Shown: one piece after another, positions 7,509 through 14,430 of the stretch
Numbering within the stretch: position 1 is the first letter of the stretch
Layout of the letters: every line of letters starts with the position of its first letter
Assembly: GCA_963929535.1 (NCBI GenBank)
Contig: CAWVIZ010000014.1
Coordinates: 124,001-188,000, forward strand
DNA length: 64,000 nucleotides
Reading direction: 5' to 3'
Source of the DNA: Pullilachnospira sp963929535
Lineage (GTDB): Bacteria; Bacillota; Clostridia; Lachnospirales; Lachnospiraceae
Notes under the pieces: model-generated
Told to the model about the DNA's origin: nothing
The model's database searches: none
The model's input: the letters and a program-made list of their open reading frames with translations, nothing else
Program-made: the position numbers and the translations under genes

Positions 7509-8878
7509 ATGCAGGAAAGAGAAAAACTGAAATCACGGCTGGGATTTCTTCTGATCTCGGCAGGATGCGCCATCGGCGTGGGAAATGTATGGAAGTTCCC
7601 ATATATGGCGGGACAGGGAGGCGGAGGCGCCTTTCTGGTGTTTTATGTGCTGTTTCTGGTGATCATGGGACTTCCGATCATGACCATGGAGTTTGCTGTG
7701 GGAAGGGCCAGTCAGAAGAGCCCGGTCAAGGCATATCAGGCATTGGAAAAGCCGGGACAGAAGTGGCATATCCATGGGTATATCACATTGATCGGCTGCT
7801 ATCTGCTGATGATGTTTTATACCACAGTGACCGGCTGGATGCTGCACTATTTTTACCTGACGGCAGCGGGAAGATTTGAAGGAAAGGACGCCGCCCAGGT
7901 GGAAGGCATATTTAACGAGATGCTGGGACAGCCGCTGGTGATGGCCGGCTGGATGATCCTGGTGGTGGTAGTTTGTATCCTGATATGTTCCCGGGGACTG
8001 CAGAATGGCCTGGAGAAGATCACGAAGGTTATGATGCTGGCCCTGATGGTGTTGATGCTGTACTGGCCATTAACAGCTGCACTCTGGAGGGCGCGAAAGA
8101 AGGTCTGAAGTTCTATCTGCTGCCGGATTTTGACAGAATGATGGAGGCAGGCATCGGCAATACCATCGTGGGAGCCATGAACCAGTCTTTCTTTACTCTG
8201 AGTCTGGGTATCGGAGCTATGGCGATCTTCGGAAGTTATATTGGGAAGGAACGGTCGCTTCTGGGAGAGTCTGTGAACGTGGCGCTCCTGGATACCTTTG
8301 TGGCATTTACCTCAGGACTGATCATTTTCCCGGCCTGCTTTACCTTCGGGGTGGATCAGACCTCCGGACCCAGCCTGATCTTTATTACACTGCCGAATAT
8401 TTTCAACCATATCCCTCTGGGGAGACTGTGGGGCTGTCTGTTTTTTGTATGCATGACCTTTGCTGCGGTTTCCACGGTGCTGGCAGTGTTTGAGAACATC
8501 ATCACCTGCGGCATGGAACTGACGGGCTGCAGCAGAAAGAAATCTGCAATGGTGAATATGGTGCTGATCATCCTGCTGTCCCTGCCCTGTGTACTGGGAT
8601 ATAATCTGTGGGCCTGGGATGGGTTCAAGATTTTTGGCGGAACCATCATGGATCTGGAGGATTTTCTGGTGAGCAACATTCTGCTGCCTTTGGGTTCTGT
8701 GGTTTATCTGCTGTTCTGCGTGACCCGGTACGGCTGGGGCTGGAAGAACTTTAAGGCGGAAGCCAATACCGGAAAAGGAGCGAAGATCCAGAATTGGATG
8801 AGAGGGTATCTGACCTTTGTGCTGCCGCTGATCGTGCTGTTTATTTTCGGATATGGCATCTATGACAAATTTTTCTAA
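7509..8878 (+). pseudogene. Neurotransmitter:sodium symporter-family (SNF/NSS) transporter, frameshifted
   Basis: The N-terminus (SRLGFLLISAGCAIGVGNVW, then KFPYMAGQGGGGAFL) is the NSS signature around the sodium and substrate sites of transmembrane helix 1, so this is a sodium-coupled amino-acid or amine transporter. The frame breaks at about 8060: the first frame ends at 8108 with unrelated residues, while the next frame supplies VLAINSCTLEGAKEG and the remaining membrane helices up to 8878. One missing G between ATGCTG and TACTGG restores VLMLVLAINS and a 456-residue protein of normal family length. As with modC the defect is a single lost G, so decay and sequencing error are both possible. 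Confidence 0.87.
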
Positions 8879-8890
8879 ATAAATGAAGAA

Positions 8891-8924
8891 TCCCCCGGAG
8901 GCTGACGCCGCCGGGGGATTTTTT
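8891..8924 (+). terminator. Intrinsic terminator of the symporter gene
   Basis: TCCCCCGG (8891-8898) pairs with CCGGGGGA (8911-8918), followed by six Ts. It starts 12 bases after the stop codon. Confidence 0.9.
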
Positions 8925-9226
8925 AAAGGGGAGGATAAGTATTTCTCTCTTCTTTCGTAGCCTGCTGCCGGATGGGGGAATCCGGCAAGCCGTTGTCTTT
9001 GGGGCCAACGAGAAGGGCCACGCCGCTGTGTCATCTCCCCGCCGGCTATCTATAGTATTGCCGGGAAACGGAGGCTTATACAGGAAAAACAAAAAAATTT
9101 ACAGTGTTCTTCCCTCCGCTTTGGCGGGCGCTGAACGCACGCCGCCGGCACGCAAAGCTGCCGAGCGGCGGGATGGGTACGAGTGCCTGGCCGGCCGTCT
9201 GCGGAGATAAACAGGCAAATCCTTGC
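8925..9226. other. Gene-free GC-rich stretch with hairpins
   Basis: About 300 bases without a credible gene. They hold a perfect hairpin GCCGGAT/ATCCGGC near 8971-8990 and further GC-rich inverted segments around 9130-9200 (for example CCGCCGGC with GAGCGGCGG). No known RNA family was recognised. Short open frames here lack ribosome sites. Confidence 0.4.
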
Positions 9227-9255
9227 CTGACAGGATAAACGAAACATGGTATAAT
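9227..9255 (+). promoter_or_regulatory. Sigma-A promoter upstream of the HAD phosphatase
   Basis: CTGACA (9227-9232), 17-base spacer, consensus TATAAT (9250-9255). The transcript would have a leader of about 155 bases with repeated GTGGCCAA-type segments and no recognised motif. Confidence 0.7.
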
Positions 9256-9416
9256 ATCGCCAGATATCATACCGGCCCGAAGCGAAGTGGCCAAGGGTGC
9301 CATCAGCCATAAGCGGAGCGAATGGCGCAATGGCCCCAGGTATCATGAGCGTGAAACGGTGGCGGTATGGCAGCGAAAGAAAATCCAAGTGGCCAACGAA
9401 AGGAGCAGATAGATAT

Positions 9417-10118
9417 ATGAAACAGTGGATAATTCCGCCGGTGATCCGCCCGGAGGCGGTGGTATTTGATATGGACGGGCTGATGGTGGATACCGAACGG
9501 GTGATCAAATATACCTGGGATGTGATGGGAAAGAGACTGGGATACAAAAATTTTGGGGACAATATTCTTCATACCCTGGGAAAAAGCAGGGCGCAGAGAG
9601 ATGAATATTTCCTGAAGACGTACGGCAGGGATTTTCCGCTGCAGGAATTTCTGGACGGTTATCGTCAGATATACTCGGAATATGAAAACCAGCATGGGAT
9701 TCCCCAAAAAAAGGGACTGCCGGAGCTGCTGGAAACACTGCGAGGGATGAAGGTTCCCATGGCGGTGGCTACCTCTACCCACAGTGAGCATGCTCTGCCC
9801 CTGCTTCAGAGACAGGGCGTGCTGGAATATTTTCAGACTGTGGTCACCGGAGAACTGGTGACAAGGGGGAAGCCGGATCCGCAGATCTATCAGATGGCCT
9901 GCAGCCGGCTGCGGGTGGATCCCGGGAAAGCTTTAGCCCTGGAGGACTCCTACAGCGGGATCCGGTCGGCAGCGGCGGCGGGAATGAAAGTGATCATGAT
10001 CCCCGATCTGCTGGAGGATGAAAGGCCGGTGGCGGAATGTCTTTATGGAAAGATGGAGTCGCTGGAGACGGTGGCGGAGTGGCTGAAAAGTGGAGCGGCA
10101 GTTTGGCCGGAAGTCTGA
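9417..10118 (+). CDS. HAD-superfamily phosphatase / beta-phosphoglucomutase-like
   Basis: 233 residues. Motif I is VVFDMDGLMVDTE, with Asp18 as nucleophile and Asp20 as acid/base. Motif II is VATST, the motif III lysine lies in RGKPDPQIY, and motif IV is LEDSYSGIRSA. This is the subfamily IA set that includes beta-phosphoglucomutase and small-molecule phosphatases. The frame stays open upstream to 9297, but AGGAG eleven bases before the ATG at 9417 and the start of homology mark the true start. The substrate is unknown. Confidence 0.85.
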   Translation: MKQWIIPPVIRPEAVVFDMDGLMVDTERVIKYTWDVMGKRLGYKNFGDNILHTLGKSRAQRDEYFLKTYGRDFPLQEFLDGYRQIYSEYENQHGIPQKKGLPELLETLRGMKVPMAVATSTHSEHALPLLQRQGVLEYFQTVVTGELVTRGKPDPQIYQMACSRLRVDPGKALALEDSYSGIRSAAAAGMKVIMIPDLLEDERPVAECLYGKMESLETVAEWLKSGAAVWPEV

Positions 10119-10211
10119 ACAGGTGCAAAGCGGAATTTAAATTTTTGTAAAGTGGTATCAAATCCCCCGATTCTATGGTATGATAAGTCTGACAGAAAAG
10201 GAGATGACAAT

Positions 10212-11000
10212 ATGCCGACCACATTTACACATGATGTATTTGGAAAGGAAGTGTTTTCCAGACTGCCGGAGAAAATGAAGAATACGATCCGGCAGGGAAA
10301 GGATTTGTATCGGATCGGCCTGCATGGGCCGGATATATTTTTTTATTATCGCCCGCTGCTTCAGGGGAAGATATACAAGATCGGACACAATATGCATTAT
10401 GCGGTTGCCCGGGGCTTTTTTGAAAAATCGGCTGCGGAGTATCAGAGGGACGAGGATCCCAGACTGGCCGCATATCTGCTGGGGTTTGGGTGCCATTATC
10501 TGCTGGACAGTACCTGTCACCCGTATGTGTGGGCGTTTGAGAAGGAAAAGGGAGTATCCCATGCCGAGATCGAGACGGAGCTGGACCGTTACTTTATGGA
10601 GAGGGAGAACCGGAAGCTGTTTTCCTTTTGTCCGGCCAGCGTGCTGAACCCCACGCCGGAAAACAGCCGGGTAATCGCCCGGGCTTTCCCGGAAGCAGGG
10701 GAGAAGGCCATCTATAAGGCGATAAAAGGACAGCAATGGTATGACAGACTGCTGGTGTGCCGCCATCCCTGGAAAGAGAAGCTGATCCTGGGCTGTATGA
10801 AGATTCTGGGCTGCTATGAACCTTTGGAGGGACAGGTGATGCGAAGACAGAAGAACCCGGTCTGCAGAGAATCCACAGATCATCTGCTGGAGCTGTATGA
10901 TCAGGCGCTTCAGGAGGCGCCCGGGGCGCTGGAAAACCTGTATGGATGCCTGAAGGGGGAGGAAAAACTTTCCGGGAGATTTGACCGGAATTATGAATAA
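10212..11000 (+). CDS. Zinc-dependent phospholipase C-family protein
   Basis: 262 residues, beginning MPTTFTHDVFGKEVFSRLP. Conserved histidine/aspartate motifs (FTHDVF, GLHGPDIFFYY, GFGCHYLLDSTCHP) match the zinc-dependent phospholipase C-like family widespread in Clostridia. There is no signal peptide, so it is probably cytoplasmic and may not be a secreted lipase. AAAGGAGATG precedes the chosen ATG; the upstream in-frame extension to 10152 lacks a ribosome site. It ends 15 bases before mgsA, so the two are probably co-transcribed. Confidence 0.8.
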   Translation: MPTTFTHDVFGKEVFSRLPEKMKNTIRQGKDLYRIGLHGPDIFFYYRPLLQGKIYKIGHNMHYAVARGFFEKSAAEYQRDEDPRLAAYLLGFGCHYLLDSTCHPYVWAFEKEKGVSHAEIETELDRYFMERENRKLFSFCPASVLNPTPENSRVIARAFPEAGEKAIYKAIKGQQWYDRLLVCRHPWKEKLILGCMKILGCYEPLEGQVMRRQKNPVCRESTDHLLELYDQALQEAPGALENLYGCLKGEEKLSGRFDRNYE

Positions 11001-11015
11001 AGAGGAGGGAATGAT

Positions 11016-11492
11016 ATGACCAACGATAAAGTCATCAACTTTACCATGGAGAAGACAAAGCACATTGCTCTGGTGGCCCATGACGGAAAGAAGAAAGAGA
11101 TGGTGGAGTGGTGCGACCGGAACAAGGAGATCCTGAAAGGCCATTTCCTTTGCGGTACCGGAACTACCGCCAAGCTGATCGCGGAGAAGACAGGGCTTCC
11201 GGTAAAAGGATACTGCAGCGGTCCCCTGGGAGGCGATCAGCAGATCGGTTCCAGGATCGTGGAGGGAGGAATTGATTTTCTGGTCTTCCTGTGGGATCCC
11301 CTGGAATCCCAGCCCCATGATCCGGATGTAAAAGCGCTGCTGCGAATTGCGGTGGTGTACGATATCCCGGTGGCCAACAATCTGGCCACAGCGGATTTTC
11401 TGCTGGCCTCCGAGTATATGAATAAGGAATATGACCGGAAAGTGGAGAATTTCAACATCACTATCCAGGAGCGGGTAAATCAGTTTAAATAA
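11016..11492 (+). CDS. mgsA: Methylglyoxal synthase
   Basis: 158 residues. It converts dihydroxyacetone phosphate to methylglyoxal and phosphate, a bypass of lower glycolysis under phosphate limitation. Family motifs are clear: IALVAHDGKK near the N-terminus (catalytic His region), GTGTTAKLI, GPLGGDQQIG, and WDPLESQPHDPDVKALLR with the catalytic Asp/His residues. GAGGAGGGA precedes the ATG. It is followed by a strong terminator, ending the pair with the phospholipase-like gene. Confidence 0.95.
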   Translation: MTNDKVINFTMEKTKHIALVAHDGKKKEMVEWCDRNKEILKGHFLCGTGTTAKLIAEKTGLPVKGYCSGPLGGDQQIGSRIVEGGIDFLVFLWDPLESQPHDPDVKALLRIAVVYDIPVANNLATADFLLASEYMNKEYDRKVENFNITIQERVNQFK

Positions 11493-11507
11493 CGGCCGGA
11501 GTGGAGA

Positions 11508-11576
11508 AAAAAGGGCATTTCACAAGGGTACAGTCCGCATTGCGGACTGCGGACCTTTGTGGAGATGCCTTTTTTG
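11508..11576 (+). terminator. Terminator after mgsA
   Basis: A long hairpin: GGGCATTTCACAAGG pairs with CCTTTGTGGAGATGCC, with an inner stem CAGTCCGC/GCGGACTG (11531-11549). Six Ts follow. The A-run on the left gives it bidirectional character. Confidence 0.85.
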
Positions 11577-11768
11577 TTTATGGGGAACTGCGTTCCCATG
11601 ATATAAAAACACTTCGCGGGGGCACCGAATGCCCGGTGGACATCCGTTAGGCGCCCGTCGGAACAAAGAAAAATTTTACAGATAACAGAATAGAGAACAT
11701 CGATTAAAACATTAAAAGGAAAATGAGCGATAAATTAATAGAAAATATAAAAATAATTTAAATAATAG
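11577..11768. other. Intergenic stretch with palindrome, then AT-rich DNA
   Basis: ATGGGGAACTGCGTTCCCAT (about 11580-11599) is an imperfect palindrome similar in pattern to the perfect one at 12816-12845. A GC-rich hairpin segment follows (GGGCA/TGCCC near 11620). From about 11670 to 11768 the sequence becomes strongly AT-rich. No gene is visible. Confidence 0.4.
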
Positions 11769-11797
11769 TTGACAAATTAAAGGTGGTGAGTTAATAT
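11769..11797 (+). promoter_or_regulatory. Strong sigma-A promoter of an orphan transcript
   Basis: TTGACA (11769-11774), exactly 17 bases, TAATAT (11792-11797), embedded in AT-rich DNA. No sizeable gene follows before the terminator at 11967-12004. Confidence 0.75.
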
Positions 11798-11818
11798 ATA
11801 AACATCAAAAGAAAAGAA

Positions 11819-11943
11819 ATTTAAAGAAAGAGAGGTACAGACCACCGAGAACGTAAAGGAAACCTCATAATTTAAAGAAAGGAAGGTACAAACCACCGAA
11901 AACGTAAGCGAATCATTCATAATGGAAGAAATGGAGGTTAACC
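11819..11943 (+). repeat. Tandem degenerate 51-52 bp repeats
   Basis: Unit 1 (11819-11869) and unit 2 (11870-11921) share ATTTAAAGAAAG, GGTACA, ACCACCGA and AACGTAA in the same order and both end TCATA. Unit 3 (from 11922) keeps only the first ~22 bases in diverged form (ATGGAAGAAATGGAGGTTAA). By eye units 1 and 2 are roughly 85 percent identical. Confidence 0.75.
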
Positions 11944-11966
11944 AATGATAGAGCCCGTATCTTAAC

Positions 11967-12004
11967 AGTGAGTATCGAAAGGAAAAATCGATACTCACTT
12001 TTTT
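11967..12004 (+). terminator. Terminator of the orphan transcript
   Basis: AGTGAGTATCGA (11967-11978) pairs perfectly with TCGATACTCACT (11988-11999), with a nine-base A-rich loop and a run of Ts through 12004. Confidence 0.92.
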
Positions 12005-12166
12005 ATTCCCGCAGGCAACGAGCCAAGCGGACATGCTTGCATGTCCATTTGGCGGCGCTGTGTGCCGGTGGCACACGTTTAGCGCCGACCAAAGTGGAAC
12101 GGAGACCTGCTGCGGGGTATTTGACTTTACAGGTTCCTGTATGCCGGTGACAGTTTCGTTTTCTAC
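12005..12166. other. Hairpin-rich intergenic element
   Basis: Contains perfect hairpins GGACATGC/GCATGTCC (about 12030-12048) and GTGTGCC/GGCACAC nested inside GGCGCT/AGCGCC (about 12051-12086), flanked by CCCGCAGG and CTGCTGCGGGG. The CCGGTGG...CGTT..GCGCC part resembles the segment at about 11630-11655, so both may be diverged members of one dispersed repeat. No gene. Confidence 0.45.
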
Positions 12167-12195
12167 TTGAAAAAGCAGGGCATATCGTTTATACT
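12167..12195 (+). promoter_or_regulatory. Sigma-A promoter of the SEC-C gene
   Basis: TTGAAA (12167-12172), 17-base spacer, TATACT (12190-12195), 72 bases before the start codon. Confidence 0.75.
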
Positions 12196-12267
12196 TATAT
12201 CTGATTTCAGAAGATGACACCGGGGAAGATGCCCGGTGAATTTATCAGGCGAAGGAAGGTAGTATAA

Positions 12268-12774
12268 ATGGGATTATTAAAACAGTGGAGAGATATGGCA
12301 TACTCTCAGCAGGCCGATAAGGGGAAGCTTCAGAAATTCTGGGCCAATTATTTTGCGATCGAAAAGAAGATTTATGAACAGCTTCTGACGAATCCGGATG
12401 AGGTGGTACGCGGTACTGTAAAGGAACTGGCGGAAAAGTACGGAGTGTCTGTGATGACCATGACAGGATTTCTGGATGGTATCAACGACAGCCTGAAGGT
12501 GCCCAACCCCATTGAGGAGATGGAAGAGGAGACCGAGGTAAACCTGGGATTCGACAAGGAGCTTTTATATAAGAATATGGTGGATGCCAAGGCAGACTGG
12601 CTGTATGAGTTGCCGATGTGGGACGATATTTTCACACCGGAGCAGAGGAAGACTCTGTATATGGAACAGAAGAAGTCCGGTACCGTGGTGAAAGGAGCCA
12701 AGATCGGAAGAAATGATCCCTGTCCCTGCGGAAGCGGCAAAAAATATAAGTTCTGCTGCGGAAGAAATAAATAG
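12268..12774 (+). CDS. SEC-C metal-binding domain protein
   Basis: 168 residues. The C-terminus RNDPCPCGSGKKYKFCCG is a SEC-C zinc-binding motif (CxC...CC), as found at the end of SecA and in many stand-alone proteins. The helical N-terminal ~140 residues show no recognised domain; a stretch near KELAEKYGVSVMTMTGFLDG looks helix-turn-helix-like. GAAGGAAGG precedes the ATG. It is monocistronic, with its own promoter and terminator. A role in ribosome or translocon interaction is possible but inferred only from the motif. Confidence 0.85.
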   Translation: MGLLKQWRDMAYSQQADKGKLQKFWANYFAIEKKIYEQLLTNPDEVVRGTVKELAEKYGVSVMTMTGFLDGINDSLKVPNPIEEMEEETEVNLGFDKELLYKNMVDAKADWLYELPMWDDIFTPEQRKTLYMEQKKSGTVVKGAKIGRNDPCPCGSGKKYKFCCGRNK

Positions 12775-12787
12775 GTTTGCGATGTTG

Positions 12788-12815
12788 GGCGGAGGCTGCG
12801 GCTTCCGCCTTTTTT
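12788..12815 (+). terminator. Terminator of the SEC-C gene
   Basis: GGCGGA (12788-12793) pairs with TCCGCC (12804-12809), followed by six Ts. Confidence 0.85.
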
Positions 12816-12845
12816 GTTCCATAGGAAATTGCTTTCCTATGGAAC
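12816..12845. repeat. Perfect 13-bp palindrome
   Basis: GTTCCATAGGAAA and TTTCCTATGGAAC form a perfect inverted repeat around TTGC, immediately after the terminator T-run. The pattern (AT-R-GGAA ... TTCC-Y-AT followed by AAAAACRCTYCGCG) is shared with 11580-11612 after the mgsA terminator. Confidence 0.6.
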
Positions 12846-12983
12846 AAAAACGCTCCGCGAGGATCGCACTGCGGCGGAATGGAAGATGTCGCTTGCGCGA
12901 CCCGCTGCAGGCGGAGAATCCTGCAAGCAGTATTCTTTTTCACAGGGAAAAGCGGCTGGCAGCCGAACAGAAAGGAGGCAGTA

Positions 12984-13748
12984 ATGGGAAATTTTCTTAT
13001 ATTGTTGGGAGCGGTATGCCTGGGCTATTATGCTGCCTGCATCCGGTACGCGGGAGTCAGGGTATCCATGCTTTGGATCTGGCTGGTATTGGGGATCGCG
13101 GCACTGGGGGCCGGAGCCGGAATGGAAACAGGGGTACTGAGCAAAGTGATCCGGAGTATTCCCCGGATCATCTGGTGGTGTGCGGGTGGACTGGCGGCAG
13201 CAGGGATCTGCACGGCAGGGATTTTTACGGGATTGGTGATCTCTGCAATGAGAGAGAAAGGGGAAAAGGGAATGGATGTGATCGTGGTTCTGGGATGCCA
13301 GGTGAAGGGCCGGGTCCCCAGCAGAGCTCTCGGTGACCGGCTGGAGGCAGCGAAAACATACATGGATAGCAATCCGGAAACAGTTGCCGTACTTTCCGGA
13401 GGCCGGGGATTTGGGGAAGAAATATCGGAAGCGGACTGTATGATATCGTGGCTGTCCCAACACGGTATCGCTTCGGAAAGGCTGATTCCGGAGCGGCGCT
13501 CCACCAACACGGCGGAAAATCTGGAATTTTCCAGGAGGATCCTGGAAGAAAAGGCAGGAGGGAAGTCCCTGCGGGTGGGGATTGTTACCAGCAATTTTCA
13601 TATGTACAGAAGCCTGAGGATCGCGGCAAAAAAAGGTTACTGTCCGGTATGGGGAATCGCGGCTCCCGGAAGGAGTGTACTGCTGCCCCACTATATCCTG
13701 CGGGAGGCGGCGGCAATTCCCAAGGATATGATTTTTGGAAATATCTGA
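12984..13748 (+). CDS. DUF218 / YdcF-family membrane protein
   Basis: 254 residues. Two or three N-terminal membrane segments (about 1-24, 28-48 and 60-85) precede a DUF218 domain with VIVVLGCQVKGRVPSRALGD, AVLSGGRG, EADCM and the RSTNTAENLEFS motif. SanA/YdcF-type proteins of this family are linked to envelope barrier function, but the reaction is not known. AAAGGAGGCAGTA sets the ATG at 12984; the open upstream extension is not coding. It is followed by a small terminator and a miniature element. Confidence 0.85.
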   Translation: MGNFLILLGAVCLGYYAACIRYAGVRVSMLWIWLVLGIAALGAGAGMETGVLSKVIRSIPRIIWWCAGGLAAAGICTAGIFTGLVISAMREKGEKGMDVIVVLGCQVKGRVPSRALGDRLEAAKTYMDSNPETVAVLSGGRGFGEEISEADCMISWLSQHGIASERLIPERRSTNTAENLEFSRRILEEKAGGKSLRVGIVTSNFHMYRSLRIAAKKGYCPVWGIAAPGRSVLLPHYILREAAAIPKDMIFGNI

Positions 13749-13756
13749 CTGTGAAC

Positions 13757-13781
13757 AGCAGCCAACGGCTGCTTACATTTT
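13757..13781 (+). terminator. Terminator after the DUF218 gene
   Basis: AGCAGCC/GGCTGCT (13757-13773) around AAC, followed by TACATTTT. That T-rich tail was duplicated by insertion of the adjacent 143-bp element. Confidence 0.6.
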
Positions 13782-13924
13782 GTAACAGTTCAGCCTTCCG
13801 GCTTCACTGTTACAAATGCATGCACACAGGCTGCGGGAAACGCAGCCTGGCGCCCGCAAATCTCGGGATCACGCTGCGAATGCAGCGTGACACCTCGCGG
13901 GACATTGGAAGGCTGAACTGTAAC
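13782..13924 (+). mobile_element. 143-bp miniature element, copy 1 (subfamily I)
   Basis: Ends are GTAACAGTTCAGCCTTCC and GGAAGGCTGAACTGTAAC, imperfect terminal inverted repeats. It is flanked by the exact direct repeat TACATTTT at 13774-13781 and 13925-13932. Inside are three hairpins: the terminal 32 bases fold on themselves (GTAACAG/CTGTTAC), then CAGGCTGCG/CGCAGCCTG, then CACGCTGC/GCAGCGTG. It has no coding capacity; open frames across it are incidental. It looks like a MITE mobilised in trans. Confidence 0.9.
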
Positions 13925-13953
13925 TACATTTTTCTTAATATCCGGAAGCTGCC

Positions 13954-14011
13954 TTGACAAATAAGGGAAAGAAGGATATAGTCTAAGTGTACTAACAGAA
14001 ATAGTACACTT
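13954..14011 (+). promoter_or_regulatory. Promoter and YtrA-type operator of the gntR-ABC operon
   Basis: TTGACA (13954-13959), 17 bases, TATAGT (13977-13982). Overlapping the transcription start region is the perfect inverted repeat AAGTGTACT (13985-13993) / AGTACACTT (14003-14011). It contains AGTGTA-N13-TACACT, the spacing reported for the Bacillus subtilis YtrA operator. Autorepression by the adjacent GntR protein is the likely meaning. Confidence 0.85.
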
Positions 14012-14055
14012 AATACGCAAGGGCGTGTCAGGAAAAACGGAAGGGAGGGGTTTGA

Positions 14056-14430
14056 TTGATTGTTATAGACTATCAGGACAGACGTCCCATCTACGAACAG
14101 ATCGTGGAAAAATTTCAGCTTCTGATCCTGAAGGGAGTGCTGCAGGCGGATGAGCAGATGCCTTCTGTCAGGAGGCTGGCAGTGGATCTGTCCATCAATC
14201 CCAATACTATTCAGAAGGCGTATACCATTCTGGAACAGCAGGGGTATATCTATTCGGTGAAGGGCAGAGGGAGTTTTGTTTCCGGAAAAGGAGGCCTGCT
14301 GGGAGAGAAAAGGGAAAGCTACTGGCGCAAGTTTCGGGAAGTGGTGGAAAAGGGCCGCCAGATCGGGATCCGGAAAACGGAATTTTCCGAAAAACTGGAT
14401 GAATACTGGAGGGAGGAGCCGTATGATTGA
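14056..14430 (+). CDS. GntR-family transcriptional regulator, YtrA subfamily
   Basis: 124 residues. The winged-helix DNA-binding domain (about 10-75) includes RRPIYEQIVEKFQLLILKG, PSVRRLAVDLSINPNTIQKA and YIYSVKGRGSFV, followed by the short C-terminal helix pair that defines the YtrA type (no large effector domain). The start is a TTG five bases after AGGGAGGGG; no ATG fits. It sits downstream of a matching operator and overlaps the ABC ATPase start by eight bases, the classic YtrA operon design. Such regulators respond to cell-envelope antibiotics in Bacillus; the inducer here is unknown. Confidence 0.9.
   Translation: MIVIDYQDRRPIYEQIVEKFQLLILKGVLQADEQMPSVRRLAVDLSINPNTIQKAYTILEQQGYIYSVKGRGSFVSGKGGLLGEKRESYWRKFREVVEKGRQIGIRKTEFSEKLDEYWREEPYD

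Larger units (their letters stand above)
11804..12004 (+). ncRNA. Candidate ~200-nt small RNA or leader-peptide transcript
   Basis: Defined by the promoter at 11769-11797 and the strong terminator ending at 12004. It contains two 51-52-base tandem repeats and a third, partial one. The third repeat carries GGAGG seven bases before a six-codon frame MIEPVS (11945-11965), so a very short peptide could be translated. The repeats are rich in purine ribosome-site-like segments (AGAGAGGTA, GGAAGGTA, GGAGGTTA). No known RNA family was recognised. It may act as an independent sRNA or a binding decoy. The evidence is architectural only. Confidence 0.5.

Noticed and set aside
8925..9226. Possible riboswitch or structural RNA in the gap before the HAD gene
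   Set aside because: Several GC hairpins exist, but no match to SRP, 6S, RNase P, tmRNA or common riboswitch motifs could be recognised.
11777..12220. A 147-codon minus-strand open frame over the orphan transcript
   Set aside because: It contains duplicated residues from the tandem DNA repeats and runs through two terminator-like hairpins; no ribosome site or domain was found.
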